In this document: positions 34,453 to 46,400 of the stretch, piece after piece
Layout of the letters: every line of letters starts with the position of its first letter
Position numbering within the stretch: the first letter of the stretch is position 1
Assembly: GCF_932276165.1 (NCBI RefSeq)
Contig: NC_063984.1
Location: 10,175,501 to 10,239,500 of the forward strand
Source of the DNA: Plutella xylostella
Lineage: Eukaryota > Arthropoda > Insecta > Lepidoptera > Plutellidae
Length of the DNA: 64,000 nucleotides
Direction: 5' to 3'
Notes under the pieces: generated by a model
Database searches by the model: none
What the model saw: only the letters and a program-made list of their open reading frames with translations
Told to the model about the DNA's origin: nothing
Made by a program: the position numbers and the translations under genes

Positions 34453-36657
34453 CATGGAAGTAATAATACAACAGGAATGCGCACTCACCAAAATGATGCA
34501 AACAAAAATAGACCTAACGAATTCACCTTAAGATTTATATTTGAAGTGAAAGAGGCCGCGAGCCGATAGAGAGGGTTACCACTAGGGCGTGCAAAACTGG
34601 TTAACCGGTTAACCGGAAAACCGGTTAACCGGACAATATATCACGGTTTTTCATAACCGGTTTTGAGAGTTCAAAACCGGAAACCGAAAACCGGGTTTTC
34701 ACCGACTTTGATCGTATTTTTATATACTTTTTTACATACATTAGAAGTTGAACCCATAAACTCTAAAAATAAAAGAATTTGTATATCGGTTGGCACACTG
34801 ATGGACACTAGATTAATGGTGAAACTCATAAAAAAGCACTAAAATATTGTATGGAAATTGAGTGACGATTTTCTGGTGCACATGCCGGCACTCTGCCTAG
34901 GCGCAGTAAAGCAAACACGACGTCAGTGACCGATGTGTGCGTGTGAGTTCACATTTTTTGCTGTATGAAAACTTATTGCTGTGTGAAAAAAAGGTACTCT
35001 GGGTGCACATAATTATAACGTTGAAATCTGGCCCAATAAAGCACAACAAGGTGGTCTTCATACAAACTCTAGGTAAAACAGGACTGCATTGACCGTTGTT
35101 GAAAATATAATAAGGCCAAGTGCGGGGACTGCATTCGACGTTATGGACTTTTTTCATGAAGTGTTGAGGACGTCAAATCAAATGCAGTCGTGTCCATCAA
35201 TGAGTTAGGCTTTCTTTCGTTGCGTTGATATGAACAAATCTGTAATACATCAAAAAAACATTCATCATCTTACTGCTACTATAGAGTGGTCGTAAGAATC
35301 AGACGATAAATGTTTTTTTTTTTTAAATCTGCCTGTATGTTTAAAATATACAATTATTGATGATAACAGAACGATATAAAAACACCATTAAGGTGCCACA
35401 CACTTTTTTTAGATGTGATAACAGTAAGTACTATGATAATTCTTATTTAACTTTTTTTCCTGTTCACTAAATTATTAATTTGTCATATGGTTGATTAAAA
35501 ATAGGTAAGTATATCATAAAAAATGTTTTATTCGTATGTTTTGTGGATATCTCTATCTAAGAATATGGGTTCCTTGTTTAATTAGTACTGTATGACAAAA
35601 AATATTTAAGTAATATCAAAACCGGTGAAAAACCGGTTACCCGGTTTTGAGGCTGAAAACCGAAAATTCTAAACCGGTTTTGAAAACCTTCCGGTTTTGC
35701 ACGCCCTAGTTACCACAGAGCCCTTCCTCTCTTTCTAACAATTGCCAGGATTTAGTTGTGTAAACTTTAGTAGATTTTGTACGAAGAGAGCTATGCAAAA
35801 AAAATATTAAATTAACTCATAGACTACTGTGTATCATATCATTTTTAAAAACAAATTTATAATAAATCATTATATACATGTAATTTCAATGAAATATTTG
35901 GTATTTGTATGAATAATAATTTCATAAAAAATATTGGTAGTTTTTCTAAATACTTTACGACAAGACCGAAGTTGTCAAGATGACGGATGACGTTTATACT
36001 GTTGTGAGAGACGTTATGGTTAGGGTGACCATTCATTCGTACTTTTGAATCACTTTCCATTAATTAGGACCTGTTTCATTCAACTTTTTGTTTCATTTTA
36101 TACCTAAGTATCATTAGGTATTATTATTGAGGCTGTTATCTTATAAGGCTGGTAAAGAGTTATGAGCTGTTGATTTTTTTGGTGATAGATATGAGTGTTA
36201 TAAGATAATTTATCAAGCTTAAAACCGGCGGAAGCACTTAGGTTGAGATATTTTTTTTTGAAATCTTATTATTTTCATCAACTAGACTATGTAAACGGAA
36301 CACCCACAGAGTAAACACGTTTTAAGTACATAGTTGCGTTTAATGTTAACCTGTTTTGACACTTTCTTGTCAACACTACACCCAACTTAATTTTATTTAC
36401 TTATTTATTTATTTACTCAATTGTCATATCACCAAAATACATTCGTACCTACATTGCAATCGAATTATTCGAATAATAGGTGACTTTGAGACCATCGACA
36501 CCTATTCGCGACATGATAGATTAGAAGTGATGTCTCATGAATTACCTAAAATTATGGTCACCAAAAATAGAAAGAGATGGAGGGCTCCGTGCTGACTATC
36601 TCTGTCGGCTCGTTTTTTTGGTGCAGTGCGCATTCCTGTTGTATTATGACTTCCATG
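34453..36657. mobile_element. hAT-like element with 8-bp target duplication, hosting another
   Basis: The left end CATGGAAGTAATAATACAAC and the right end (reverse complement CATGGAAGTCATAATACAAC) form TIRs, with similarity continuing about 140 bp inwards once the inner insertion is removed. CCTAACTC flanks both sides exactly (34445-34452, 36658-36665), and an 8-bp duplication is the hAT hallmark. About 1.07 kb of its own sequence remains after removing 34583-35716. No transposase was found; the frames inside (e.g. 36356-36595) are unrecognisable. Confidence 0.85.
34583..35708. mobile_element. Non-autonomous hAT element with AACCGG-rich ends
   Basis: The TIRs TAGGGCGTGCAAAAC(T/C)GG are flanked by perfect 8-bp duplications GTTACCAC (34575-34582, 35709-35716). 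Both subterminal regions are crowded with AACCGG/CCGGTT motifs, probably transposase binding sites (inference). It is 1126 bp long with no transposase. It is inserted in the left arm of the element at 34453-36657. Confidence 0.92.
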
Positions 36658-36665
36658 CCTAACTC

Positions 36666-38012
36666 ATAGAAATAATGAATCCCTGCAAATTTCAGTACGT
36701 AGAGTAGTTTCGGTTGTGCGTTAATCCTCAGTCACTAATTTAGACCGAGGGATTTTATTCATTTAGCAGTTCCTACACAATTCTACAGCTTGAAAAGTAA
36801 AATGGTCTCTTTAGAGTAGAGTTCGTGTAGCTCTTCTGCAGTTATTTTCCATTCTGAAGTTGGTTGTTATGCAGACGCGCGCTCGGTACAATTAGCTTGT
36901 GAATGTACAGATGTAGGTACAGACAGTCTGCACGCGCCGGCTGCCTCCCACTGATACTGCTGTGTAATTAAGGTATCATTCAATATATTGGAGTAAACAA
37001 ATTCTTTAATTTTAAAAAATACATATCTACGAAAGGTACAAGTGCATGTATTAGAAAAAAAAACTTGCCGTATGTCTTCGAACGAGTCGTTCGTTGATGG
37101 TTAAACATGCATATGCAGAGGCCACAGGTTTCCAACTCGAATCTCTGGTAGACACTGTTATAGCATAGATAGAATAACGAGTACTAGTACTACTGTACTT
37201 GTTATTCTATGGTTATAGACATCAATGATGGACACCCGAGTCCGCGTTGTTCTATAATAGTAGATGAAAATGTTATCGTTTCGTTTTAATTTTGTGAAAC
37301 CATTGCGTGCGTGTTTTACCAAATTTATGGCACAGCGATTTAGGAAGATTAGATTTACGGTAGGCACTATGTTTTAATATAGTTAGATATGTGATGAGTG
37401 TGATAGCTGGTGACTTAATTTTGAGTAGCTATGGAGTGTCTTTAGGCCTATCACTGCAGAGGCATAACTCGCAAAAGATTACAAAGCAAACCTACGAGAA
37501 AGTTAGTGAAATAAATAAAATGTATGAATCTGGTTTGAACAACTGAAGCGTCACAAATGCAGAGCTTGTATGTTAAATTGGACGTGTCTTCAAGGAGACC
37601 ATTATTTCGAGTAGGACTCACTCAGTGAACAAAATGGAATAACATGAGAAGCACTTATTATATATAATTATGCATACGTATACCTATATTCACATTTAAG
37701 AGGTGTGGCACATTTATAAGAAATTACATGGGTATGATGCACTGTGACGGTTCTAGATTCTCAGATGGTTTCTATTACATTAAATATAGCCAAGTCTCGC
37801 AATTCAACCGTAAAAAGTTGTGAGGTCCACGTAATAACAATACTCGTTTATTTATTCAGTAACTCTACTTAATGGCTCTCATATCTTAAATTATAACGTG
37901 ATTCCTTAACCTATCTTCCCACTATCATGTAAGCACGTACCATCTACCATATAAGCACAGCTGGAGTCGTCTATGGTCAGCCATTTAGTTATAAGTCAAC
38001 TGTTATGGGTCG
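36666..38012. other. Gene-free stretch
   Basis: Nothing recognised. Confidence 0.4.
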
Positions 38013-38137
38013 ATTACACCTAACGAGTACAGTGGCGAGTTAGTGTCCTCGGCCGAGCACCCGGTCAATTGCTAGCCGTTCATTGGTCGAGGATCAGCCG
38101 AGGATACTGACTCGCCACTGTACTCGTTAGGTGTAAT
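38013..38137. mobile_element. 125-bp inverted-repeat element
   Basis: ATTACACCTAACGAGTACAG at the left pairs with CTGTACTCGTTAGGTGTAAT at the right; the arms extend about 40 bp with two mismatches around a short loop. Likely a MITE that can form a strong hairpin. Non-coding. Confidence 0.7.
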
Positions 38138-38343
38138 GCGGACACACTTGGTGCAGGTGAAAAGGTAAAAGCTTTGACTAAATCCCGGGAAAACAACAAA
38201 ATACATGGCCACTTGGCGTGAAGAGCAAACATATTGTACTCTTTCAACTTATATGATGGGGAAAATTGTAGCACCGAATTTAGGTGCAGGCGGACCAAAC
38301 GTTGCGGACAAAATGAAATGGCGCTGTATCACTTGATCTAACT

Positions 38344-38475
38344 GCAAAGTTGAAAAGATGCTCGAGGAGTTTCTTTCGCCATTTCTTTCCTCCTTAATGA
38401 CGGGGCCTTTGTGAAATGGTGGTAGAGTAATATTATGACTTTTGACAAGTAATTGTAATATTCTACGTCAAAGAT
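38344..38475 (+). mobile_element. LINE 3' UTR fragment interrupted by a SINE
   Basis: The text matches 21360-21510 (AAGTTGAAAAGATGCTCGAG to the ACGTC tail). The tail resumes after the SINE with ATAAACGATTTCATTTCATT, a microsatellite-like retroelement end. Confidence 0.65.
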
Positions 38476-38477
38476 AT

Positions 38478-38860
38478 CATCACGACCCATTACGTCCCCA
38501 CTGCTGGGGCACGGGTCTCCTTCCAATGAAGGAAGGGTTTGGGCCTAGTCCACCACGCTGGCCTAGTGCGGGTTGGTGGACCCCAGCACAAGCAAGCTTG
38601 CGCTGAGAGAGTTGTCGGGTAAGTGGGCAATCCGACTGTCAGATGTTTTCAAGCCGCCCGAAGGCCTCTGACTAGGCTTAACGACTGCTGCCGAAGCAGC
38701 AACCGGGACCCATGGCTTAACGTGCCGTCCGAAGCACGGAAGCGTCCAGAAAAGCACCACTTGAAATTGGTCACCCATCCAATGGCTGACCGTGTCAGTT
38801 GTTGCTTAACCTCAGCGATCAGTTACGATCACTGAGACCCGCTCGACTACGGACGCTTCC
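38478..38860 (-). mobile_element. 5S rRNA-derived SINE with 13-bp target duplication
   Basis: This is a complete copy of the family at 11710-12075. It is flanked by ACGTCAAAGATAT on both sides (38465-38477, 38861-38873). The 5S-like box C (TTGGATGGGTGACC on the minus strand) lies near 38773-38786. The two complete minus-strand copies are very similar but differ by a short indel around CACAAGCAAGCTTG, so they are separate insertions. Confidence 0.92.
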
Positions 38861-38904
38861 ACGTCAAAGATATAAACGATTTCATTTCATTTCATGCGAT
38901 TTGT

Positions 38905-39010
38905 TAAACAGGGTGTTGCAATAACGGTATAAGTACTAATCGGAAAGGGGGTGGCTCAGGGGGTCATTCTGAACAACTTTTGTTCTACGATTTTTGGATA
39001 TTCACGAGTC
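38905..39010 (+). repeat. ACAGGGTGTTGCA-started repeat (one arm)
   Basis: It starts ACAGGGTGTTGCAATAACG, then GAAAGGGGGTGGCTC and GTCATTCTGAACAACTTTTG. Related pieces lie at 4160-4240, 25340-25440, 60418-60612 and 62661-62720. Only one arm is recognisable here. Confidence 0.55.
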
Positions 39011-39166
39011 ACGGTTTTGCAACAGCACAATAAGAAACAGTTATTCATTTAAACATTATACCATGACGAATCATGTTAATAATTATACATAGGTACTATG
39101 TGTAAGGTGTACAGAAAGATCCAAGGTATTACCTACACAACATATTAACATTATAAACAAACAAAT

Positions 39167-39807
39167 ACCCGACTGCACGCCAAAAAGATGAAAACAAGCC
39201 CCAATGTTAATGGAAAGTATCGCAGGCGGGGACCAGCAGAGGGTTCACCATTTAGCTGAATGTGACTTAAGATAGGTGTACCTTGTGTGGCGGTCAAGTT
39301 GGTCCCCGCCTGCGATACTTTCCATTAACATTGGGGCTTGTTTTCATCTTTTTAGCGTGCAGTCGGGTTAATTTTGTTTGTTTATAATGATATTTTTAAT
39401 TGTAACTTTTTAGTCGTTTTTATTTTATGAAATTGTATGTAAGTAGTCGAGTTTTAGTTTATTAACATTTTTTATTTCAATAATTTTGGTGTTGTGATTG
39501 AAATACCTACAATATGCATATTTTTGTAATGTGCTAATCAAGCCCTTTCATTTGATACCCCACACGGCATAGTTGAAAAAATATTAGTTTTTCGATCATC
39601 ACTTTATGTCCTCTAGAGGGCGCTTTATACATTTTAATATAACGTCACATAGCCTATGACCATCGCGCAATCAATACGCTTCCAACGATACCTCATACAT
39701 CAAAATCTATCAAGCCGTTTAGGCTACAGGAGGGAACAAAGAAACAGACAAACATACATACATACATACAATCGAAAAACATTACCCTCCTCCTTCGGCA
39801 GTCGGGT
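39167..39807. mobile_element. Non-autonomous element with ACCCGACTG ends
   Basis: The left end ACCCGACTGCACGCC and the right end GGCAGTCGGGT are inverted copies over about 10 bp. Inside, a 75-bp arm (39167-39233) is repeated inverted at 39302-39366 around GGTTCACCATTTAGCTGAATG. The right part ends in a CATACATA microsatellite and ACCCTCCTCCTTCGGCAG. A copy lacking the left arm lies at 59852-60419. The superfamily is unknown. Confidence 0.7.
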
Positions 39808-41527
39808 AAAAATACTATTTGGATTAATTTGAAAAACAACAGAAATCTACGTATATAACTGTATCTCATACGCTGAAAATAAGTTTTTTTGGTAAATCTG
39901 TACGTATGTGGACTGAAAATTGAAATTACCTTTTATGAAACCTGCCTCTACCTCCATTTATGTGGTATCCGAAAAATTACTAAAAAGCCACTTTTCTGTA
40001 CGAAGCTTTGCTCCTTTCAGTAAATAATAAATAGATATTCTCCATCTTTATTACACTGAGGTATCTTTAGATGTCTTATTTTTGTTTGTAGTTTAGGATG
40101 CCGTTTGTATTACCTACTATAATACTCTACAATACGCTAACAAAATAGCTTTGTCAGTAGAACACATAATACGCACAATTCATAATCTGGAAAACATTAC
40201 TACTCCCAGTTCAACAAAACAGTCAATTCGTGGAATACCTGGAAATGAAATATCCAATTAACATTTCCAAGGAAATGATATAATTAACACACAATACGGT
40301 AGCTACCACATAACGTTTTACTGTTCAGCGTACAACTTCGGAAAACTACAGTTTTTCAAAGAAAAATAGCCGCCTGAGGCGGGTGATTTAAAAAATGACC
40401 GTTTCTATAATTCCACCTTTACTCTACTATTCACCGTAACCCTGGCTCCTGAGGGAACAACAACTAACGAGCCTGTCACTCTTAAAGCTTTACGAGTAGA
40501 GACTATTTCAGCTTGCGGGATTGGACCACCGTGGGACAAATTATGTAGCAAATGGGTAATAGTACGCAGCCCATGCTTAGTCCAGTGTTATAGAGCGATA
40601 AAGGAAGGAAATAACAGGGAGGGTAGGAACGGAAAATAATGGAAAACTACCCGCCATCGAACTTAATATGACACTGTGGGCCTATAAGAACTCCGAGCCT
40701 ACATCCGGTCAAAAAGTGGTTGTCTTCTCTAATAAAAGTAAAAACTCAGATATTATGACTTTAGCAACACTATATTATTACATATTTGACGATCATATTT
40801 TATTATTTCATGTACAACACAATAAACTTTATTTACACCAAAAACAAAAACTTAAAAATAAAACAGCATTAAGAGGCGGCCTTATTGCTTATATAACAAT
40901 ATCTACCAGACAACCTTTATGTATTTATAAACATTTCAATATAATTACTACACAAAAGCGCACATACTTGAAAAACTGTCCTATTTTCCAATAGCACAGA
41001 CATACATATTACCTATACTTATAATTTAAGTCAATAATCTATAAATAATGAGTCTCGTTTGAAGATTCAATTAATTTCATAATGAGTTTAGCTGCAATGA
41101 AGCAGCCGTAGAATAATTAATTTACGCGTTATTTAACACACCATTAAATTTATAACATAACATCGTATAAATCTATTATCAGAGGCTTGCGGGGGTGTTA
41201 AGTATTTTTTTTTACATTTACATATTATGTATTTTAGTAACAGAGACAACTACGTATTTTAACTTCATCGTTGAAGGGGTTCGATACCAGTAAGGGCCAA
41301 ATATTCATCATCATCACAACCCATCACGTCCCCACTGCTCGGATCTCATTACATGGGGAACATTTTTAACTAAATCTTTAATCAAATTGGAATCGCTTAG
41401 TTTAGACATTTTGTAACTAAAATATTTTATAGCTCGTGGGTGTATATATTAAGTATCCTTGAGTATATGATACAAAGCACCAACAGCCATATTAAGTCTT
41501 GATTCTCGCATCTAACACTCGAGTGGC
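39808..41527. other. Gene-free stretch with a LINE tail and a SINE tail
   Basis: 40780-40915 carries, on the minus strand, the LINE 3' motif (GGTTGTCTGGTAGATAT, GGCCGCCTC). 41300-41345 is the last 45 bp of the 5S SINE family (ATCATCATCACAACCCATCA). No gene is recognised. Confidence 0.45.
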
Positions 41528-41603
41528 GAGGGTGCTCGGCCACTCGCGATTAACTGAAAACATTATTGACCGGCTCTGCGAGGAGTCGCGAGCACCCTCG
41601 ACA
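41528..41603. repeat. Short inverted repeat, GAGGGTGCTCG arms
   Basis: GGCGAGGGTGCTCGGCCACT pairs imperfectly with CGAGCACCCTCG around a short AT-rich loop. Similar in size to the element at 38013 but not the same sequence. Confidence 0.4.
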
Positions 41604-41744
41604 GAAGCACTCTCGAATAGCTTCTGAGTCTCATCCAACTTATACCCGACGAAGGCAAAAATAAGCAGTGTTAAGTCGTTTCGTTACAGGTGTGTAAAAT
41701 TTGATAAAAAAAACTCTTTGGTTTTAGATAATACGAGTAATCGC

Positions 41745-41970
41745 TGTGAGGGGCTGGTAAATTAAACTCACATATAAATTCGTTTTAAGTGGACTGTATT
41801 CAAATAATTATTTAATTTGGCTAGGCTAAGTACATGAGAAGTTAATGCGACCGCGGTAATGAGGTAACTGAACTTAATCTATAGCTACTTACAGATACTA
41901 ACATATATGCTATACATCTGTTTACTATAGCTAGCTATGTAGGTATAAATCTATATGTGCGTTTCGTACA
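41745..41970 (-). repeat. 3' LTR of the BEL/Pao element
   Basis: Identical over 226 bp to 48857-49082. The outer flank is ATCGC. The sequence just inside (41971 onwards) is not an obvious polypurine tract on the minus strand, which is unusual. Confidence 0.95.
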
Positions 41971-42734
41971 TAATTGCGCCCAACGGCAAAGATATATCCT
42001 AATGACTTTACATGAAAAATTTAACACCTATACCCATGTGATAGTGATAACAAACAATTTAGAAACTTTGATTGAACCAATGTATAACTATTTAAGCAAC
42101 TACTTAATTTAAACACATGGAGTAAGACATTAACGACACCTTATCCTATAATAATAGTTAATAACTACAGTTAAGTAATGTTACATATCTATCTACGCAG
42201 ATTACATTGACTAACATTGCTCACACAAAATTAGCAAGTACACACAGGTAGACACAATCATGCATTCATAAATTTTATTAAGACACATTAATAGTTATGT
42301 ACTTATAACAGGTATATGTGTGAACTGACCAATCAGTTACACCAACTAATTTGTGACTGCAACCTATTTGTGCAAGTGAATAACTTAGATAATTAATTTA
42401 ACTATGTTTAAAGTAACTGTAACAGAATAACATGTATTAAACTTATATTTTTATTAATCACACTGCATTTTATTGACCTTTACCTAAACGAACTTACTTA
42501 TGTTTACAAATACATTTATTTACTATGGCATATCATATCTTTACATGCATTTTGATAGATAGGTAACACATCATCATCATTTAATAACAATTGCAAGTCT
42601 TAAGATAAACTACTGTAACCTATTTAGCCACATATTTATATTGCTTTAATACAAACTAAACAAATTTTACAATGTAAATTAGTTGAGTAAGGCGAGCCCA
42701 ATGAGCACCACAATGGAACCACCACGTTCCAGGC
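41971..42734 (-). other. 3' untranslated region of the BEL/Pao element
   Basis: About 760 bp between the integrase end and the 3' LTR with no coding signal and no envelope-like ORF. Confidence 0.7.
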
Positions 42735-42983
42735 TTATTTATCGATAGGTAGTACACATACTTTGGTAACACTTGTCCGTATCACAGTACCTTTTGTTGT
42801 TTTGACTGACAATGCCCTAACTTTGCCATCTGAACCTGGGAACGTTTCAACAACACGTGCCATTGGCCAACTCAAAGGAGGAATGTTATCACTCCTCAAT
42901 AAAACTAATGTTCCTACTTCGATATTAGGAAGAGAATTCTGCCACTTAGGCCTATTTTGCAACTGTACTAAGTACTGCTTGGA
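42735..42983 (-). pseudogene. BEL integrase C-terminal end
   Basis: This is in the same frame as the upstream integrase segment and separated from it only by a TAG at 42984-42986, where the family normally has an aromatic residue following the FW.RW-like region. The text (KWQNSLPNIEVGTLVLLRSD) is the small DNA-binding domain at the end of BEL integrases. The natural stop is TAA at 42735-42737. Confidence 0.85.
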
Positions 42984-45185
42984 CTACAACTTCCAAAAAC
43001 TTTGCACCATTTGGGTACACTGTCTCCAGAATGACAGCCGATTGGTAGGTATATAAGTAACATCTGGGTCTGGAATGAATGATAGGGGAGCACCCATTAG
43101 AAAATAACCAGGTGTTAAGTACGACATGTCATTTGTATCAGCTGTTTGCAGGGCAGTTAATGGTCGTGAGTTTAAGACTCCTTCGACTTGAACAACGACA
43201 GAATTTAATTCTTCGTAGGTAAGTACCTGATTTCCTACTACTCTCTTCAAGTGATACTTAGCACTCTTTATACCACTTTCCCAAAGACCACCAAATATTG
43301 GGCTATAACTAGGTATAAAACTAAATTGAATACCTATTTGTGAAGCATAATTAATTACACTGTTTTGGTGATCAACATTGTTATGTAATTTATATAATTC
43401 GCTGAGTTGAGTATTAGCTGACCTAAACGTAGCAGCATTGTCGCAGTAAATTACTGATGGTTTATTTCGCCTGGAAATAAATCTTTTCAGACATTGAAGG
43501 AAGCTTTCTGTAGTCATATTAGATACTAATTCTATATGTATCGCTTTCGTAGTGAAGCACACAAATAAGACAATGTAAGCCTTATAAATCAAAGGTTTCC
43601 TTACTCGATGTAATTTGACTGAAAATGGACCACCATAATTTATTCCTACTATTTCAAATACACGGTTTGGATTGACCCTGTCAGCCGGTAAAGAACCCAT
43701 AAGCTGTTGTGACGTTTCAGCTTTCAGCCTAAAACATATAACACACTTGTGTATAACCTTTTTAACTTCCCGTAAGCCATTTGAAATATAGTATCTCTGA
43801 CTCAAGCTTGCTAATAATAATTTTTGTCCAGCATGCATTAATAGCTTGTGCTCATTTAATATTATTAATTGAGTAATGACAGACCCTTTTGGCAATATAA
43901 TTGGATGTTTTTTAAAGAACGGAACATCGGCATGCTGAAGCCTTCCAGACACTCTTAATAGTCCAAAACTATCTACAAACGGATTCACCTGTCTTAAATT
44001 AGACTTAATTGGCTTGTCAGCACTTAATGCACCTAACTCAGGAGCAAAATGCGTTTTTTGATCCTGCCTAATAATTACCTTTAGAGCAAAGTCTAGCTCT
44101 TTGCATGATATCTGTGACAGAAGCCTATCTTCTTTCTTTGTTCTACAGTTGTTATAGAATCTATAAATTAATGCTACTATTCTCGTTAGCGTATGAATAC
44201 TCGAGTATTGAGATAACAAGTTAAACTCATCTTCCTGCACACACGCAGTATTGCAATTTTTTATCTCGGGCACCTCTGTAGGTATATCTATATCTTCACA
44301 AGTATGTAAGTAATTCGCACTTGTTAAGAATGATGGCCCGTGAAACCATAACTCATTATTTTGCAATAAATGAGGCTTCACACCCCTAGAAAGACAATCT
44401 GCAGGGTTGTCAGAGGTGTTCACATACAACCACGAAATGCCTTTTGTTAATTCTTTTATAAATTTGACTCGGTTTGCTACATAAACAGTTAGTTTTATAG
44501 GTTCTGTATCTAACCATGCTAGTACTATCTTAGAGTCAACATATAAATACACTCTTATGTTGAATTTTGACTTCAAACATTTAACAATCCTTTTAGTAAG
44601 TGTTGCAAGCAATAATGCACTGTTAAGCTCTAGCCTAGGAGTGCTCAATGGTTTGATGGGATTAATTCTCGATTTAGAGCATAAAAGATTAATCTTAACA
44701 TTACCATGCTCGTCTATGGTACGTATATATAAACAACATCCATATGCCTTGTGTGATGCGTCAGCAAATCCAATCAACTCAATCAATTTGACATTATGTG
44801 TATTTATGTTTCTATGGATTACTATATTTGTCATATTTAAATTATGAACAAATTCCCTGAACTGTTGATTTAATTCAATTGAAAGTAAGCAATCCCAATT
44901 AATTTTTAACAAGAACGTTTGCTGAATTATAAGTTTTGCCATAACTATAATTGGTCCCACAAGACCAAGTGGGTCATACAACGTACTGAGAATGCTTAAG
45001 GCCTTTCTTTTAGTGTATGAATCTAATAATTCTTGTTGTTGACAGCTTATAGAAAGCGTATCAGTATTCACATTGTACTTAAGCCCCAATGTTTTAACAA
45101 ATGCAGTCTCATTTTTTCCTAACTCCAATTCAGTAAGGTTAAGCTCGGCTTGTGGAATATTTTGTAATAATTCACTATTGTTGGA
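42984..45185 (-). pseudogene. BEL reverse transcriptase end, RNase H and integrase
   Basis: This frame continues directly from the upstream RT segment after one TGA (45186-45188); no real initiator exists here, so the 714-residue numbering from 45128 is only a ruler. RNase H residues are all present: D123 (FADAS), E167 (RLEL), D198 (YVDS) and D244 (NPADCLSRG). The integrase zinc finger is H427, H432, C462, C465. In the integrase core the second and third acidic residues are kept (D563, E617), but the first is Asn497 (AAT at 43640-43638) in the VGINYGGPF motif, where family members have Asp. Reverse transcription functions look preserved in sequence; strand transfer by this integrase would not be expected. 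Confidence 0.9.
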
Positions 45186-46400
45186 TCACCACTTATGCAA
45201 TTGGAACCCGCCCAAGGCAAGCAGCTCAATTAATTGTTCTTTGATTTTACCTAATTCTTCTAAGCTATTGCTAGAAGCTGTTATGTCATCAACAAATGTA
45301 TTGTTAAGCAACATATCGGAACCTAAAGGATACTTATCCTTATATCTATGTGCTAATTCGTTTAGGCATCTCGTTGCTAAATAATTCGAACTTTTTAATC
45401 CATATGTAATTGTTAATAATTGAATACATTTAATTCTTTCTTGTGGGCTACTACGCCATAGTATGTTCTGAATTGAGCATTGTGATGGATCAAGTTTAAT
45501 GTTTCTGAACATCTTTTTTATGTCAGTTACTAAGACAAATTTATGCAATCGAAATAATATTAATATATTAAACAAACTGTTTTGCACACAAGGTCCATTT
45601 AACATTAAGTCATTTAATGAAATGTTTCGATCGGTCTGCATTGAACCGTCGAAAACTACCCTTAACCGCGTAGTTTTACTACCTTCATTAATCACAGGGT
45701 GATGAGACAGAAAATATACAGGATCCTCTTCTAAATTGTAACTTTCAATATCAACATATTTCGCATGCCCAAGCGAAACATATTTATCAATAAATTGTTT
45801 ATATTGCTGAAAAAGCAACGGATCCTTTAAAAACCTTTTTTCTAAGTTATAGAACCTCTGTAAGGCTCGAGATAAAGAATTACCCAGCCTGACTTCATTA
45901 AACTCTTGCTTTAAAGGTAGCTTTACCTGAAATTTACAGTCTTCTAGCTGGACTGACTCCTGAAACATTGTTTCTGCTAGTTCCTGCTCAGATGAAGCCT
46001 CCTTATAAATCTGCGGCACCTGCTCGCACCGCCACAGCTGTTTGAGTGAGCTATCAATAGATGTAAGAGTGTCATCGACCTCACGTGACCTAATTTCATT
46101 GTCAAGGTTACAAAAGTTGCTAACAGCTGTTATCTGTTGTGACGTGGTGGCCGGGCTTCGTTGTAACGGTAATTGTCCTGCCACAACATAACCAAAACGC
46201 GTGTCATGTAAATATAACCCGCCAGGAATTATTGGCAATTGTTCACGCAAAAGAATTTTGAAAAATATATCACAACCCAATAAAATTGATATTGGTTCAC
46301 TTTTATTGAAATTTCTGTCAGCTAACTTGATGTGAGTCGGTATGTTTAAGCTACCAATATCTACATCAAATTGTGGTAAATCGCAAGTTATTTGAAACAA
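45186..46400 (-). pseudogene. BEL reverse transcriptase segment ending at a premature TGA
   Basis: This contains the protease-RT linker and most of the RT: VVFDGS (248-253), VTDIKKMF with catalytic D293, and FVDD (369-372). It ends at TGA 45186-45188 directly after HKW, inside the conserved KW.SN motif, where a CGA-to-TGA transition would explain the stop. Its 5' boundary is a frameshift around 46390, so the apparent ATG at 46400 is not a true start. Confidence 0.9.

Noticed and set aside
38563..38835. Conserved ORFs of 70-71 codons also seen near 11847 and 50543
   Set aside because: They recur because they lie in copies of the 5S-derived SINE, not because of protein conservation.
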